A DNA stretch of 64,000 nt from Mucilaginibacter sp. CSA2-8R (GCF_038806765.1 NZ_CP152389.1:2790001-2854000); one strand, 5' to 3'; numbered from the stretch's first letter, positions 17,171-26,650 are shown. The notes: generated by a model from the sequence alone, not told the origin. A program made the numbers and translations.

Positions 17171-18286
17171 ATGTCTCAATTAAACACTTTTGCTACCAAG
17201 CCGCATTATCCTGTGCTGGACGGGCTGCGAGGTGTGGCTGCACTGGTGGTAGTTGCTTTTCATATTTTAGAAGCGCATGCCAGCAGCCACGTTACTCAAA
17301 TCATTAATCATGGTTACCTGGCTGTCGATTTCTTTTTTTTGCTTTCGGGCTTCGTTATAGGCTATGCTTATGATGACCGCTGGCAAAAATTAACCATAGG
17401 CGGCTTTTTTAAACGCAGGCTGTACCGGTTGCAGCCTATGGTTATTATGGGTATGATTATCGGTGCAGCCTGTTTTTACTACTCAGATTCTACCCTGTTC
17501 CCATTCATCCACACTGTACCCGTTTGGAGAGTGCTATTAGTGATGCTGATTGGTTTTACGCTGATACCTATACCGGTATCAATGGATATACGTGGCTGGC
17601 AGGAAATGCATCCCCTTGACGGACCGGGCTGGTCGTTATTTTTTGAATATCTGGCCAATATAGCTTATGCATTGGGCCTCCGTAAGGCATCAAAGCCGGT
17701 GCTAGCTTTATTAACAGGCCTGGCAGCAGGCGTACTGCTGCACTACCTGCTTACCTGCAAAACAGGCGATATCACAGGGGGCTGGTCGGTTACAGCTGAA
17801 CAACTGCGCGTTGGCTTTACCCGTGTGGCATTCCCGTTCATGGGCGGCTTGCTGCTCTCACGCACTGTAAAACCAACGGATTTTAAAAATTCGTTTTTGT
17901 GGTGCAGCCTGTTGCTGGTATTGGTATTGGCGCTACCCCGCTTTGGAGGTACACAACATTTTTGGATAAACGGTTTGTATGAAGCATTGGTCATTATTTC
18001 CGTGTTTCCGCTTATTGTTTACTTAGGAGCCAGCGGCGATATTGATGGCCCTGTAACATCCAAAGTATCTAAATTTCTGGGTGATCTCTCCTACCCGTTA
18101 TACATTACGCATTACGGTTTCATTTACATTTACACGGGCTGGGTAAGCAATCGTCCCGGCGTTAGTTTTAATATCGCGCTACCTTACGCCTTGCTCACCT
18201 TTTTTGGCTCGGTAATAGTGGCTTATTTGTGCCTAAAATATTATGACGAACCGATACGGGCCTGGTTAAACCGCAGACGTGCTTAG
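17171..18286 (+). CDS. Acyltransferase family 3 membrane protein
   Basis: The 371-residue polytopic protein begins with the acyltransferase-3 signature LDGLRGVAALVVVAFH (residues 16-31, with the essential His) and SGFVIGYAYDDRW near 63. About ten hydrophobic helices follow, and the C-terminus ends in a short basic tail. These inner-membrane enzymes O-acetylate or otherwise acylate cell-surface sugars, lipids or antibiotics. No polysaccharide gene is adjacent, so the acceptor is unknown. It stands alone, convergent with the vWA gene. Confidence 0.92.
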   Translation: MSQLNTFATKPHYPVLDGLRGVAALVVVAFHILEAHASSHVTQIINHGYLAVDFFFLLSGFVIGYAYDDRWQKLTIGGFFKRRLYRLQPMVIMGMIIGAACFYYSDSTLFPFIHTVPVWRVLLVMLIGFTLIPIPVSMDIRGWQEMHPLDGPGWSLFFEYLANIAYALGLRKASKPVLALLTGLAAGVLLHYLLTCKTGDITGGWSVTAEQLRVGFTRVAFPFMGGLLLSRTVKPTDFKNSFLWCSLLLVLVLALPRFGGTQHFWINGLYEALVIISVFPLIVYLGASGDIDGPVTSKVSKFLGDLSYPLYITHYGFIYIYTGWVSNRPGVSFNIALPYALLTFFGSVIVAYLCLKYYDEPIRAWLNRRRA

Positions 18287-18301
18287 TGCAAAATAAGTAA
18301 A

Positions 18302-18337
18302 TGAGCACAAGGCAATTATGTTACGCCCTTGTGCTCA
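18302..18337. terminator. Hairpin between convergent genes
   Basis: TGAGCACAAGG (18302-18312) pairs perfectly with CCTTGTGCTCA (18327-18337). It lies between the 3' ends of the acyltransferase gene and the vWA gene and probably serves both. Confidence 0.65.
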
Positions 18338-18343
18338 CTACCA

Positions 18344-21300
18344 TTAATTAAAGTTAAGGTCGCCAATGTATACGGTACCTTTGGCCGTTTTAGCCATCTG
18401 CAGTACAATAACCTCTTTTTTCTCCTGCGGCGTGCCATAGCGTGTATACAGCTCGGCCATCACCGTAGTTGGACCGCTGATGGTAGCCTGCCGGTCGCCA
18501 TAATAATTAATTTCGATTTTATAAGACCCCTTAACGGCCTTTTTCAGCATAAACTGTTCAGGTCCGTAACCGTTGGTCATGTCGCGAGAGATGCGGCCGC
18601 CGGCGGGTGTTCTGGGGTTAGAGTAATAGCATTTTTCGCCCGACGGATCGGTTACCCACAAATCGATGTCGGTGTTATTTTTGTTCCAGTTCATCGCCAC
18701 TCTAATGTCTACCGGCATGGCGCTGATAAGTGTTTTATCCATATTAGGTATTTTAACACTGCCTTTGTGTTGTGCCAAAATACGGTTGATTTCAGGTAAA
18801 AATATTTCCTGGATACCCCGGTAAATATTATCGGCATCCGGCGAGTAGCTTTTAGTCATGGCGTTGTACAACACCTCGGCTGCCTGCTGATGCTGACCGG
18901 CATCTTCTAATGCCAAGCCGTAATCGCGATAGCTCTGCGGATCCATGGGGCGCAACTCTGTTACTTTTTTCAAAACCAGTACTTCGTTGTCGTAATCGCC
19001 CATTTGTTTTAATTTGTAACCCAGCATCCTATACAACTCCTCGTCGGCCAGGCCAAGTTCTGCCAGGTTGCTTAATACCCGCAAGGCTATTTCCCGTTTG
19101 CCTGTGTTGTTAAAATAGTCGGCTACATCAAAGTAAAAAACCGGGTTATTTGCCTGGGCTGTTTTCAACTCCAGGTACTTTTGGTACTGTAGCGCCTTCG
19201 CGGTACCTTTTATAATTTTAAGGTATTCTGTTTGACTGGTTTGCAACAGCAATTTTATTACCGCGCGAGCTGACGAACGGGTATTTGATAGCATGTCGGC
19301 CTTCACCCTTATGCCGTTGTTTCCAACAGGCTCATCTACCCTGACTTGTTGATTAATCGTACTCCTGCCACGTATAGCAACCACATCTTTGGTTTTATCC
19401 GGTGCAGAAAGACTTAAACCGGGCACACTGCCCTGAAGGGTAACTACAGAGCCGGTAACAGATGTTTTATGTTGCGTTTCATAACCTATTACAACTACTT
19501 CGTTTAACATAGCAGCAGATGATGATATTTCTGCGTTGGCAGTTGCATTTACCATTCGCCGGGACGAACGCGAAAGTCTCTTATTTGCGGACTTTTGAAC
19601 AACTGGTAAAGGCTTTCTGCCAAAATCGGTCTGATACCACTGTTTAAGTTCCGTTTGAGTGTTTTTAGCTGTGGTCAGATTTTCGCGCGTTTGCCGCTCT
19701 TGTACCGAGGCTCGTTGCTTCATAATGGCATCAAAGCTTTCTCTGAGTTCTGCGGGGGGCTCAATATTGTATTGTATGTAATCACTCACGTTTTCGAGCA
19801 CCATGAGCGAGGTGTTGCGGGTAATCAGCCCAAAACGTTTACCAAGCGACTCAATTTCGTCGTGGTTTACATCGTAGGTCATGTCTAAATCGTTAATTTT
19901 TTGCTGTGCCCACAGTTTAGGTACGTTTACTTCTTCTGCGGTTTCGTTTGCCGCGTCAAGCTTTATCACTTTTTCAATTGCTATCTTATCGCCATAGCCA
20001 AACTGCAGGGTAAGCGTTTGATTAGGATTACGCGTAATACCTGCCAGTCTGAATGCCGAACCAGCACCATTCGGCATCGCCGGGTAATTTTCTTCGGTGT
20101 TGGCGCTACTCTTTAAACTGATAAACCGCAGCGGCTGCGTCATCATTGTATTGAGTGCTTCGGATGTCTTAATCGTTGTCAAATCAATTACACTACCGGC
20201 TGTTTTGCGGGCAATGAGGCTGAGGTAACTATAATCTGCAATGGTTGATGACGTAATGCAATACACCGGCTTGGCTGGCCACCGCTGCGGTAGTTTTCCA
20301 AAGGTTTGTTGCCCGTCGCTCACAAGTATGCATATATCAGCATCGGTATGCTGCCAGTTTAAGCAGCTGTAATTTGTAGCACCGTCGTAGGTGATATGTT
20401 CCAGTTTGTTTTTCAGGCCCGGCCAGTGGCCGCCGCTTACGCTGTAACTTTCTTTGCTGATTAAAGCGTTGCTGAAAGTAATCAGCGTAACCTGTACAGT
20501 ATTAATTTTTTGAAAATAAGCATCCAATAACGCTAACTCCTGAGTAGTATTACGGTTAGCTCCGCTTAATGAAGCATCCCAAAACAAGGTAATTTTTTTA
20601 GGCAGCTGCTTTGCCATTGTTTGGGCGGGCAACGCCGTGCTCACGTAATAATAATATTTATTGCCAAGGGCCTGCATCAGCACACTTGTGTTGCCATCGG
20701 GCTGCGGCACCGAAAAAGAAATATTGCGGCCTGGTACATAATTGCTTTTTTGTACTGTGGCCGTGTAGGTATCAGACTGTTTATGAAACCGCAGGTTGCC
20801 GTCGCCGCTATCAGGCACCGGCGCAGCAGCACTATGTACCACAGTTGCATTGAGCAAAAATTGCGGAATAGTATCTTTGAGTTGCAGTGGCAATTTAAAG
20901 TTAAGATAGCCCTTACTATCTGCCATAATTTCTTCTTCGTAACCAATAATAACCGTGCGGCTGCTGTGCGGGTTTAGCGGGTAAATACGGGTACGAAAAG
21001 CATTGCCCTCGGCTTTTTCTAACAAGCCGGGGTCTACCCCCCGGCGTTCAATCGATTCAAACACTATAGCGGCTTTACCACGGTCTACCGGTACACCTTC
21101 GCGCATATGCCCGTTAATATCCAATGCATACCGGCTCACGCTAACACCATTTTTTAGTGGGAAAAGCAGTGTTCCTTCCAGCACACGATTGGTGGAGTTA
21201 TAAAATGTCATTTGCCAGGCAGTACGGCTGATATTGCCGTATACGGTAACATCAATTTTTAGTGCTTGCAGCTTAACGCCGCTGTTGGGCTGCCCGTTAA

Positions 21301-21388
21301 CAGTAAGCTGAGGCGCCTGGCTATGCGCCCGGTTACCCAACGCAGCAAACAGCAAAAGCAGGGTAATTAGTAAATAAGGTCTGTTCAT
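18344..21388 (-). CDS. VIT/vWA-domain exported protein with TonB-plug-like insert and DUF2135
   Basis: The 1014-residue protein has a signal peptide (MNRPYLLITLLLLFAALGN). A VIT domain covers about 30-165 (NRVLEGTLLFPL, then HSSRTVIIGYEEE). A vWA-like domain covers about 265-430, with the MIDAS-type motif DASLS. A linker at about 629-690 carries MLNEVVVIGY, KTSVTGSVV and AIRGRST, the signature of SusC-type plug domains. TPR-like helices (about 740-860) and a C-terminal DUF2135 domain (about 890-1010; NNTDIDLWVTDP) follow. It is probably periplasmic or surface-attached and binds proteins through the VIT/vWA part. The plug-like segment has no barrel after it. Function is unknown. Confidence 0.82.
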   Translation of the reverse strand: MNRPYLLITLLLLFAALGNRAHSQAPQLTVNGQPNSGVKLQALKIDVTVYGNISRTAWQMTFYNSTNRVLEGTLLFPLKNGVSVSRYALDINGHMREGVPVDRGKAAIVFESIERRGVDPGLLEKAEGNAFRTRIYPLNPHSSRTVIIGYEEEIMADSKGYLNFKLPLQLKDTIPQFLLNATVVHSAAAPVPDSGDGNLRFHKQSDTYTATVQKSNYVPGRNISFSVPQPDGNTSVLMQALGNKYYYYVSTALPAQTMAKQLPKKITLFWDASLSGANRNTTQELALLDAYFQKINTVQVTLITFSNALISKESYSVSGGHWPGLKNKLEHITYDGATNYSCLNWQHTDADICILVSDGQQTFGKLPQRWPAKPVYCITSSTIADYSYLSLIARKTAGSVIDLTTIKTSEALNTMMTQPLRFISLKSSANTEENYPAMPNGAGSAFRLAGITRNPNQTLTLQFGYGDKIAIEKVIKLDAANETAEEVNVPKLWAQQKINDLDMTYDVNHDEIESLGKRFGLITRNTSLMVLENVSDYIQYNIEPPAELRESFDAIMKQRASVQERQTRENLTTAKNTQTELKQWYQTDFGRKPLPVVQKSANKRLSRSSRRMVNATANAEISSSAAMLNEVVVIGYETQHKTSVTGSVVTLQGSVPGLSLSAPDKTKDVVAIRGRSTINQQVRVDEPVGNNGIRVKADMLSNTRSSARAVIKLLLQTSQTEYLKIIKGTAKALQYQKYLELKTAQANNPVFYFDVADYFNNTGKREIALRVLSNLAELGLADEELYRMLGYKLKQMGDYDNEVLVLKKVTELRPMDPQSYRDYGLALEDAGQHQQAAEVLYNAMTKSYSPDADNIYRGIQEIFLPEINRILAQHKGSVKIPNMDKTLISAMPVDIRVAMNWNKNNTDIDLWVTDPSGEKCYYSNPRTPAGGRISRDMTNGYGPEQFMLKKAVKGSYKIEINYYGDRQATISGPTTVMAELYTRYGTPQEKKEVIVLQMAKTAKGTVYIGDLNFN

Positions 21389-21536
21389 GATCGGTTATTT
21401 TACACCTATGATGCAGCAGGCAAACCGATTCCATAAATTATTTTTACTTTTTTTGATCACTTACAGCTTTCCATTCTACCAAAACCTTCATATGCTGTAT
21501 AAAGACAACAAAACGTCTTTGCTAACCATGCATATC

Positions 21537-22568
21537 CTACCATTTTGCCAGCGCTTCGGCTATACCGTCCCGCATTTGCGGGTTATTAAAATCTGGCGCT
21601 GAGTGGCCTTTTTCATCATTAAGTTCAATTAACTGGGTGGGCAACAACTTCGAAAATGCAATTGCCGGAGCCGGGTTTACCACCATATCCCGCAACGATG
21701 TGATGATGAGCATTTTGGCTTTGATGTGATTTGCAGCCTCCTGTAGCGAAGAGTGAAAAGCCTTGGATATATCGTGCCCTATAATGGCGTTCATCTGGTA
21801 ATATGTATCGTTCCAGTCGTGCCCTGCCGATTGGGACTGTGCATTGGCAATCCACTGCGGTACGGTAGCCCGGGGTACTGTTTTTACGCGATTGGCTGGC
21901 GTGGTTATAAATAGATCAAAAACCATGCTGGCAGCTGCAATATGCGGATTGGCAACATAGCGGCCATGCTTATAATCAGGATTGCTGTCGATAAGATGTG
22001 CTATGGTTTGATAAAGCATCAAATCATAGCTGGTAGGTTGCGGGCTACCCACAATCGGGATCAGCACATCCATAAATTCCGGGTAGCTTACCGCCCACTC
22101 AAACGTTTGTATCCCTCCCATCGATATGCCCATTACCGCCCGCGTGTGTTTAACATTCAGCCTTTGGGTGAGTAAGGTGTACTGGCTGTTTACCATATCG
22201 CGGATGGTGAACTTCGGAAAATCAGCCCCATGCTGCAGCTTGCTGTTAGATGGCGATGCAGACACGCCATCGCTTAAAGCATCAATTATAATTAAACAGT
22301 ATTGCGTAGTATCAACCGCCAGCCAGGGGTTAGCACCTTCTACTCCTGCTGCATTACCGCCAAACCACGTGCAGAAAACCACGGCGTTGCTGCGGTTGCT
22401 ATTGAGCTTGCCATGTATGCGGTAGCCTAAAGTGCAGTTTTTAATTACCGAACCCGATTCTAACTTAAAATCGCCGATGGAGCTTAAGCCCTTAGCTGTT
22501 ACTGGCTGCGCATGGCTGCACGTCAAATTTATAAACAGTAGAAAGCATATATTGAAAGCAGTTTTCAT
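21537..22568 (-). CDS. Exported MetX-like alpha/beta hydrolase
   Basis: The 343-residue protein has a signal peptide (MKTAFNICFLLFINLTCSHA), unusual for this family. The body resembles homoserine O-acetyltransferase folds: LESGSVIKNCTLGYRIHGK, the nucleophile elbow GISMGGIQ (Ser near 145), an Asp in LRDMVVNPAP and a His in EKGHSAP near the C-terminus complete a plausible triad. Cytoplasmic MetX acts in methionine synthesis, but the export signal argues for a periplasmic esterase or acyltransferase instead. It is read in the same direction as the vWA gene, 148 bp upstream of it. Confidence 0.85.
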   Translation of the reverse strand: MKTAFNICFLLFINLTCSHAQPVTAKGLSSIGDFKLESGSVIKNCTLGYRIHGKLNSNRSNAVVFCTWFGGNAAGVEGANPWLAVDTTQYCLIIIDALSDGVSASPSNSKLQHGADFPKFTIRDMVNSQYTLLTQRLNVKHTRAVMGISMGGIQTFEWAVSYPEFMDVLIPIVGSPQPTSYDLMLYQTIAHLIDSNPDYKHGRYVANPHIAAASMVFDLFITTPANRVKTVPRATVPQWIANAQSQSAGHDWNDTYYQMNAIIGHDISKAFHSSLQEAANHIKAKMLIITSLRDMVVNPAPAIAFSKLLPTQLIELNDEKGHSAPDFNNPQMRDGIAEALAKW

Positions 22569-22763
22569 GAGTATGAATTATAATCACAAGATATATAATT
22601 GTAAAATATTTTACAGAACTCAGCAGGTGGTTTTGGGTACTGTCGGTTATGAGGCTCACCCATGATGTGTTTAGCAATATTTATTGCGTCTGTTATCCTT
22701 ATTCTGCATCGCGAGCCCTTGCATTTCCAATAACCTAAATACACAAAACCGGAACCAGCGTTG

Positions 22764-22771
22764 TATCTTTG
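22764..22771 (+). promoter_or_regulatory. Putative -7 box of the HipA-like operon
   Basis: TATCTTTG fits TAnnTTTG exactly and lies 52 nt before the ATG at 22824, leaving a leader that contains the hairpin at 22779-22806. Confidence 0.5.
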
Positions 22772-22778
22772 AAAAGTG

Positions 22779-22806
22779 TTGCTGAGGTTGATTAACCTAA
22801 CAGCAA
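22779..22806 (+). promoter_or_regulatory. Hairpin in the leader of the HipA-like gene
   Basis: TTGCTG-AGGTT (22779-22789) pairs with AACCT-AA-CAGCAA (22794-22806): 11 bp, a 2-nt bulge and a GATT loop. It is also a possible DNA operator for autoregulation. Confidence 0.45.
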
Positions 22807-22823
22807 ACCGCAAATTACAAAAC

Positions 22824-23624
22824 ATGACGGACCACTATCCATCTCCTTTACGAACCGTAAACGTTACCCGCTATGTAACGCCGCTACGTGAGGGAGGCTC
22901 ACTGCCGGCCATTGCCGAGGCAGACGACGATTTTTTATATGTGCTTAAATTTAGAGGAGCCGGCCAGGGCGTTAAGGCCCTCGTTGCCGAAATCATTGGC
23001 GGAGAACTGGCCCGTACACTCGGCTTGAGGGTTCCCGAACTGGTTTTTGCCAACTTGGATACTGCCTTTGGCCGCACCGAGCCCGACGAAGAGATACAGG
23101 ATTTACTTAAAGCCAGCACCGGCTTAAACCTGGCCCTGCACTATTTGCAGGGCGCTATTACCTTTGATGCCGTGGTTACGCATCCCGACAGCAAACTGGC
23201 CTCACAGATTGTTTGGCTGGATTGCCTGATTACCAACGTTGACCGTACCCCACGCAACACCAACATGCTGATGTGGCACAAAGAGTTATGGCTTATTGAC
23301 CATGGCGCTGCGCTTTACTTTCATCATACCTGGCACAACTGGCGCGAGCAGGCCCTGAGGCCTTTTGCGCCCATCAAAGATCATGTATTGCTGCCCTGGG
23401 CCAGCGAGCTGGATGCCGTTGATGCAGAGTATAAAAGCATATTAACCAACGAGCGCCTGAAAGCTGTAGTAGACCTAATTCCGGATGAATGGCTGCTGGA
23501 TCCGTCGTCGGATGAGACGGCCGAACAACGGCGCCATGTTTATTATGAGTTTTTGAGGATGCGGATTGAAGCGTCGGACATATTTTTAACTGAAGCCAAA
23601 AATGCCAGAGCAACACTTATTTGA
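22824..23624 (+). CDS. HipA-like kinase-family protein
   Basis: The 266-residue protein lacks the N-terminal domain of full HipA (about 440 residues) and fits the short 'HipA-like kinase' family. FLYVLKFRGAGQGVKALVAE supplies the ATP-lysine strand. NVDRTPRNTNML matches the catalytic Asp/Asn loop, and LWLIDHGAALYF takes the place of the DFG motif. HipA itself phosphorylates glutamyl-tRNA synthetase and slows growth; the target of this short family is unknown. The downstream DUF3037 gene overlaps its end by 23 nt, so the two are translationally coupled. No HipB-like antitoxin is visible. The ATG at 22824 agrees with the conserved N-terminus. Confidence 0.85.
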   Translation: MTDHYPSPLRTVNVTRYVTPLREGGSLPAIAEADDDFLYVLKFRGAGQGVKALVAEIIGGELARTLGLRVPELVFANLDTAFGRTEPDEEIQDLLKASTGLNLALHYLQGAITFDAVVTHPDSKLASQIVWLDCLITNVDRTPRNTNMLMWHKELWLIDHGAALYFHHTWHNWREQALRPFAPIKDHVLLPWASELDAVDAEYKSILTNERLKAVVDLIPDEWLLDPSSDETAEQRRHVYYEFLRMRIEASDIFLTEAKNARATLI

Positions 23625-23985
23625 GTACGCCGTAATACGCGTTGTACCAAGGGTGGAACGCGAAGAATTTATGAACGTTGGTGTAATCATATTTAGTCAG
23701 CGGTTAAAATATTTAAAGTGCCTGTACACCATTAACGCCGAAAGACTAACGGCCTTATGTCAGGACCTATGTCTGGACGACGTTACGGCTAATCTGCAAT
23801 CCTTTGAACGTATTTGCCATGGCGGTGCAAACAGCGGGCCAATTGGCAGGCTGGATAATGCATCACGGTTCCGGTGGTTAACGGCTACCCGCAGCACGGT
23901 GGTTCAGGCCTCAAAGGTGCATCCGGGCTTTTGTGTGGATGCCGATGCAACGCTGAAGCGCTTATTTGAGCAGCAGGTATTATAA
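23602..23985 (+). CDS. DUF3037 protein, partner of the HipA-like kinase
   Basis: The 127-residue protein begins LFEYAVIRVVPRVEREEFMNVGVIIF, the characteristic DUF3037 opening, and continues with a short helical region containing CHGG and a compact C-terminus. No catalytic motif is recognised. It overlaps the 3' end of the HipA-like gene, and I recall this pair as recurrent in many genomes, so it likely works with the kinase as partner, substrate or antidote (inference). A MOSC gene follows after 12 nt and is probably in the same transcript. Confidence 0.87.
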   Translation: MPEQHLFEYAVIRVVPRVEREEFMNVGVIIFSQRLKYLKCLYTINAERLTALCQDLCLDDVTANLQSFERICHGGANSGPIGRLDNASRFRWLTATRSTVVQASKVHPGFCVDADATLKRLFEQQVL

Positions 23986-23997
23986 AATTTTTAAACA

Positions 23998-24525
23998 ATG
24001 AAATTATCTGCCAACTCGCCGTTACAAAAATTGATGGATACCATGCCTCAGCAGGGCAAGGTAAACTGGATTGGTATCCGGCCTAAACGCCGCGTGCCGC
24101 TGCAATCGCTTCCGCAGGTAGAAGCCCTGACATTGAAAGGCCTTGCGGGCGATCATTTTTCGGGTTCGGCCACCAGCAAGCGGCAGGTTACCTTGATACA
24201 GCAAGAACACCTCAATTTGATTGCATCGGTAATGCAGCTGCCTGATTTAACCCCGGCCATGCTGCGTCGCAATATTGTGGTTAGCGGCATCAATCTGCTG
24301 GCCCTTAAAGACCGCAAATTTTGGTTGGGCGATGTTTTGCTTGAGTACACCGGCGAATGCCACCCTTGCTCAAGAATGGAAGAGATATTAGGCCCCGGCG
24401 GCTACAACGCCGTGCGCGGGCATGGCGGCATTACAACCCGCATTGTGCAAGGCGGATGGATTAATGTAGGCGACAGCGTAAGTGTTGATATTAAAACAGT
24501 AAATGAGCAGCCAACTTTATTTTAA
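23998..24525 (+). CDS. MOSC-domain protein
   Basis: The 175-residue protein is a stand-alone MOSC domain: GLAGDHFSG near residue 43, VTLIQQEHL, LRRNIVVSGINLLAL, and the key Cys in YTGECHPCSRMEE near 122. MOSC domains bind molybdenum cofactor or carry sulfur, and the domain is found in MoCo sulfurases and mARC-type reductases. This copy has the conserved Cys but no fused partner. It follows the HipA-like/DUF3037 pair by 12 nt, which suggests co-transcription without an obvious functional link. Confidence 0.9.
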   Translation: MKLSANSPLQKLMDTMPQQGKVNWIGIRPKRRVPLQSLPQVEALTLKGLAGDHFSGSATSKRQVTLIQQEHLNLIASVMQLPDLTPAMLRRNIVVSGINLLALKDRKFWLGDVLLEYTGECHPCSRMEEILGPGGYNAVRGHGGITTRIVQGGWINVGDSVSVDIKTVNEQPTLF

Positions 24526-24608
24526 TGCCTTCAAAAAATTTTAAAATTAGGTCATACAGCTTATCAAGCATTAAACTTTAAGCTGCATCAACAAAATCTA
24601 ACATAAAA

Positions 24609-24643
24609 AAACGCCCCGCTCTGACAATCAAAGCGGGGCGTTT
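24609..24643. terminator. Bidirectional terminator between MOSC gene and susD
   Basis: AAACGCCCCGCT (24609-24620) pairs with AGCGGGGCGTTT (24632-24643), a GC-rich 12-bp stem flanked by A and T tracts. Confidence 0.9.
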
Positions 24644-24658
24644 ACTTATACAAGTAGT

Positions 24659-26632
24659 TTAATAACCTGGATTTTGCAATGCAGTTTTTTCTGCAGGGCT
24701 TAATGGGTTACCGTCTTTCCTGATTTGGTCCAGGAAGGTTTGCGGAATTGGGCGTACGTAGTGCTTAGACTCGCTTGGGCGGGCTTCGTCACTAAATATG
24801 GCTGTACGCTTCACTAATGTTTTGGTACGGGCTAAATCTTCCCAGCGCAACAACTCACCCATCAGCTCGCGCGAGCGCTCGTTAAGGATAAAGGTTAAAA
24901 ACTTATCAGCATCCGATGCTACACCTAAACGGCTGTAAAACTCGCGGTTCGAGTTCAGGATGTCGCCTATGCTGTTAATGTGCATGCTGTTTAGCGTATT
25001 GACTGTAGTTGGAGCAGCAATGTTGTTCGACTCATAATAAGTGTTTTTTTCTGAGTACGAAACAAACTGGGCAGTGTTGGCAGCGGTATTATTTTTGTAA
25101 GCTATACCGCCATCTACATAAGCCTCGCGGTTTTCGCCGTCTTTATAAGCGGCACGGTCGCGCACACGGTTAATGTAAGGCAGGGCCGCACCGTAATTAC
25201 CTAACCGGCCGTACGCTTCGGCAGCAATCAAATAGGTTTCGGCCAAACGGGCTAATATACCATCACGCTGACCGAATTGAGAAGCTACGGCATTACGCGA
25301 TCCATCCATAAATTTTGACAAAGCTACGTACTGGCTAACGCCGTAATTACCATGCCCACCCTGTAAATTTTCGGGCTGCCCGGCAAAATAACGCACATAC
25401 ATGTTTGGCGCACGCAAGGCGATATTAGTTGTAGTGTAGCGGGTATCACCAGCATTGTTAATTACATAACGGATAGACTCTTCGCCACCGGCAAACTTTG
25501 GCTTACCTACCAAAGATGCATTTGGTGCAGTAGCGGCAGTCCAGGTTGGAGCCGACGAAGGGCGATTACATAAATAACTGGTTTTAAAACTCTTCCAAAA
25601 GCGCGAATCGTTTACACGGTCGTACACATCCAAGGCATAATCGGTTGAGCGCATACGCTGAAACTCGCGGTCGCCCGGAATGTCGCGTTGCATACCCGGT
25701 AAGTTTTGGTAAACCGACGGAAAATATAAGTGTACCTGATTACCGTAACGGCCTTGTGTAGCAGTATTGCTGGAGAACTGTGCCGCCAGGATAATCTCCT
25801 TATTTGTTTCGTTCGGACCATCAACTGCGCTAAAGTTCCACAAATCGCTGAAGTTGGTAGCCAAAGTAAGCCCGCTGGTGTTAATTACCAAATCAGCATA
25901 TTTTACGGCATTGTTCAAATCTTCAGTTTTTGTATCGCTGTTCCAATCGTTATACAACTCGCTGGCGCGGAACAAATAAGCTTTTGCCAAAAAGTGAGCG
26001 GCAGCCCATTTAGTAATACGGCCGGTTTCGGGCGCAGTTGCAGGTAAAAGATCATAAGCTTTTAAAAAGTCGCTTATCACCTGTGCATATACTTCTTTAG
26101 CGCTGTTACGGGTAAATTCATATTGTACCGAGCTTGATTGGGTTAATTTTAACGGAACGCCGCCAAACTGCTTAACCAGTTTAAAATAATCAAAAGCACG
26201 CATAAAATACCCCTCGCCTAAACGCATGTTTTTTGAAGCGCCGTTATAGTACTGCGGCACATTCTCAATCACGATGTTGGCCGAGTTAATGTTGCCATAC
26301 ATATTATCAAAGACGCTGGCTGCATCGCCCGAAAACGAGTTTAAGTTAGCATCATACGAGTTCCACATTTGCTCGGTGCGGTCGCCGCCCACGGTAAACT
26401 CGTCAACACCGTAATTGGTAGTAGTATAAGCCCAAGTATAATTAAAATGAAACCTTAAGCTTTGGTACATACCAATCACCAGGCCGTCTAAACCGGTAGT
26501 GGTTTTAAAATCTTCGGTGTTTAAGCTTGTAATCTGATTCTCATCCAAAAAACTTTTTTTGCACGAGGTAGGTACCATTAAAACGCTGGAAGCCAGCATG
26601 GTGCCATATATTAATTTAGATAAATTTTTCAT
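24659..26632 (-). CDS. RagB/SusD-family outer-membrane lipoprotein
   Basis: The 657-residue protein has a lipoprotein signal peptide ending at Cys24 (VLMVPTSCKKSFLDE). An N-terminal SusD_RagB region follows (FKTTTGLDGLVIGMYQSLR), then TPR helices (GEGYFMRAFDYFKLVKQFGG, AKAYLFRASEL) and the C-terminal family region (LAETYLIAAEAYGRLGN...NRVRDRAAY, then NERSRELMGELLRWEDLARTK). It forms the lid that captures ligand over the SusC channel at the cell surface. The gene starts 18 nt after susC ends, so the two are one transcript. At 657 residues it is on the long side. Ligand unknown; no degradative enzyme is nearby. Confidence 0.95.
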   Translation of the reverse strand: MKNLSKLIYGTMLASSVLMVPTSCKKSFLDENQITSLNTEDFKTTTGLDGLVIGMYQSLRFHFNYTWAYTTTNYGVDEFTVGGDRTEQMWNSYDANLNSFSGDAASVFDNMYGNINSANIVIENVPQYYNGASKNMRLGEGYFMRAFDYFKLVKQFGGVPLKLTQSSSVQYEFTRNSAKEVYAQVISDFLKAYDLLPATAPETGRITKWAAAHFLAKAYLFRASELYNDWNSDTKTEDLNNAVKYADLVINTSGLTLATNFSDLWNFSAVDGPNETNKEIILAAQFSSNTATQGRYGNQVHLYFPSVYQNLPGMQRDIPGDREFQRMRSTDYALDVYDRVNDSRFWKSFKTSYLCNRPSSAPTWTAATAPNASLVGKPKFAGGEESIRYVINNAGDTRYTTTNIALRAPNMYVRYFAGQPENLQGGHGNYGVSQYVALSKFMDGSRNAVASQFGQRDGILARLAETYLIAAEAYGRLGNYGAALPYINRVRDRAAYKDGENREAYVDGGIAYKNNTAANTAQFVSYSEKNTYYESNNIAAPTTVNTLNSMHINSIGDILNSNREFYSRLGVASDADKFLTFILNERSRELMGELLRWEDLARTKTLVKRTAIFSDEARPSESKHYVRPIPQTFLDQIRKDGNPLSPAEKTALQNPGY

Positions 26633-26650
26633 GTGTTTTGTTCCCTATCC

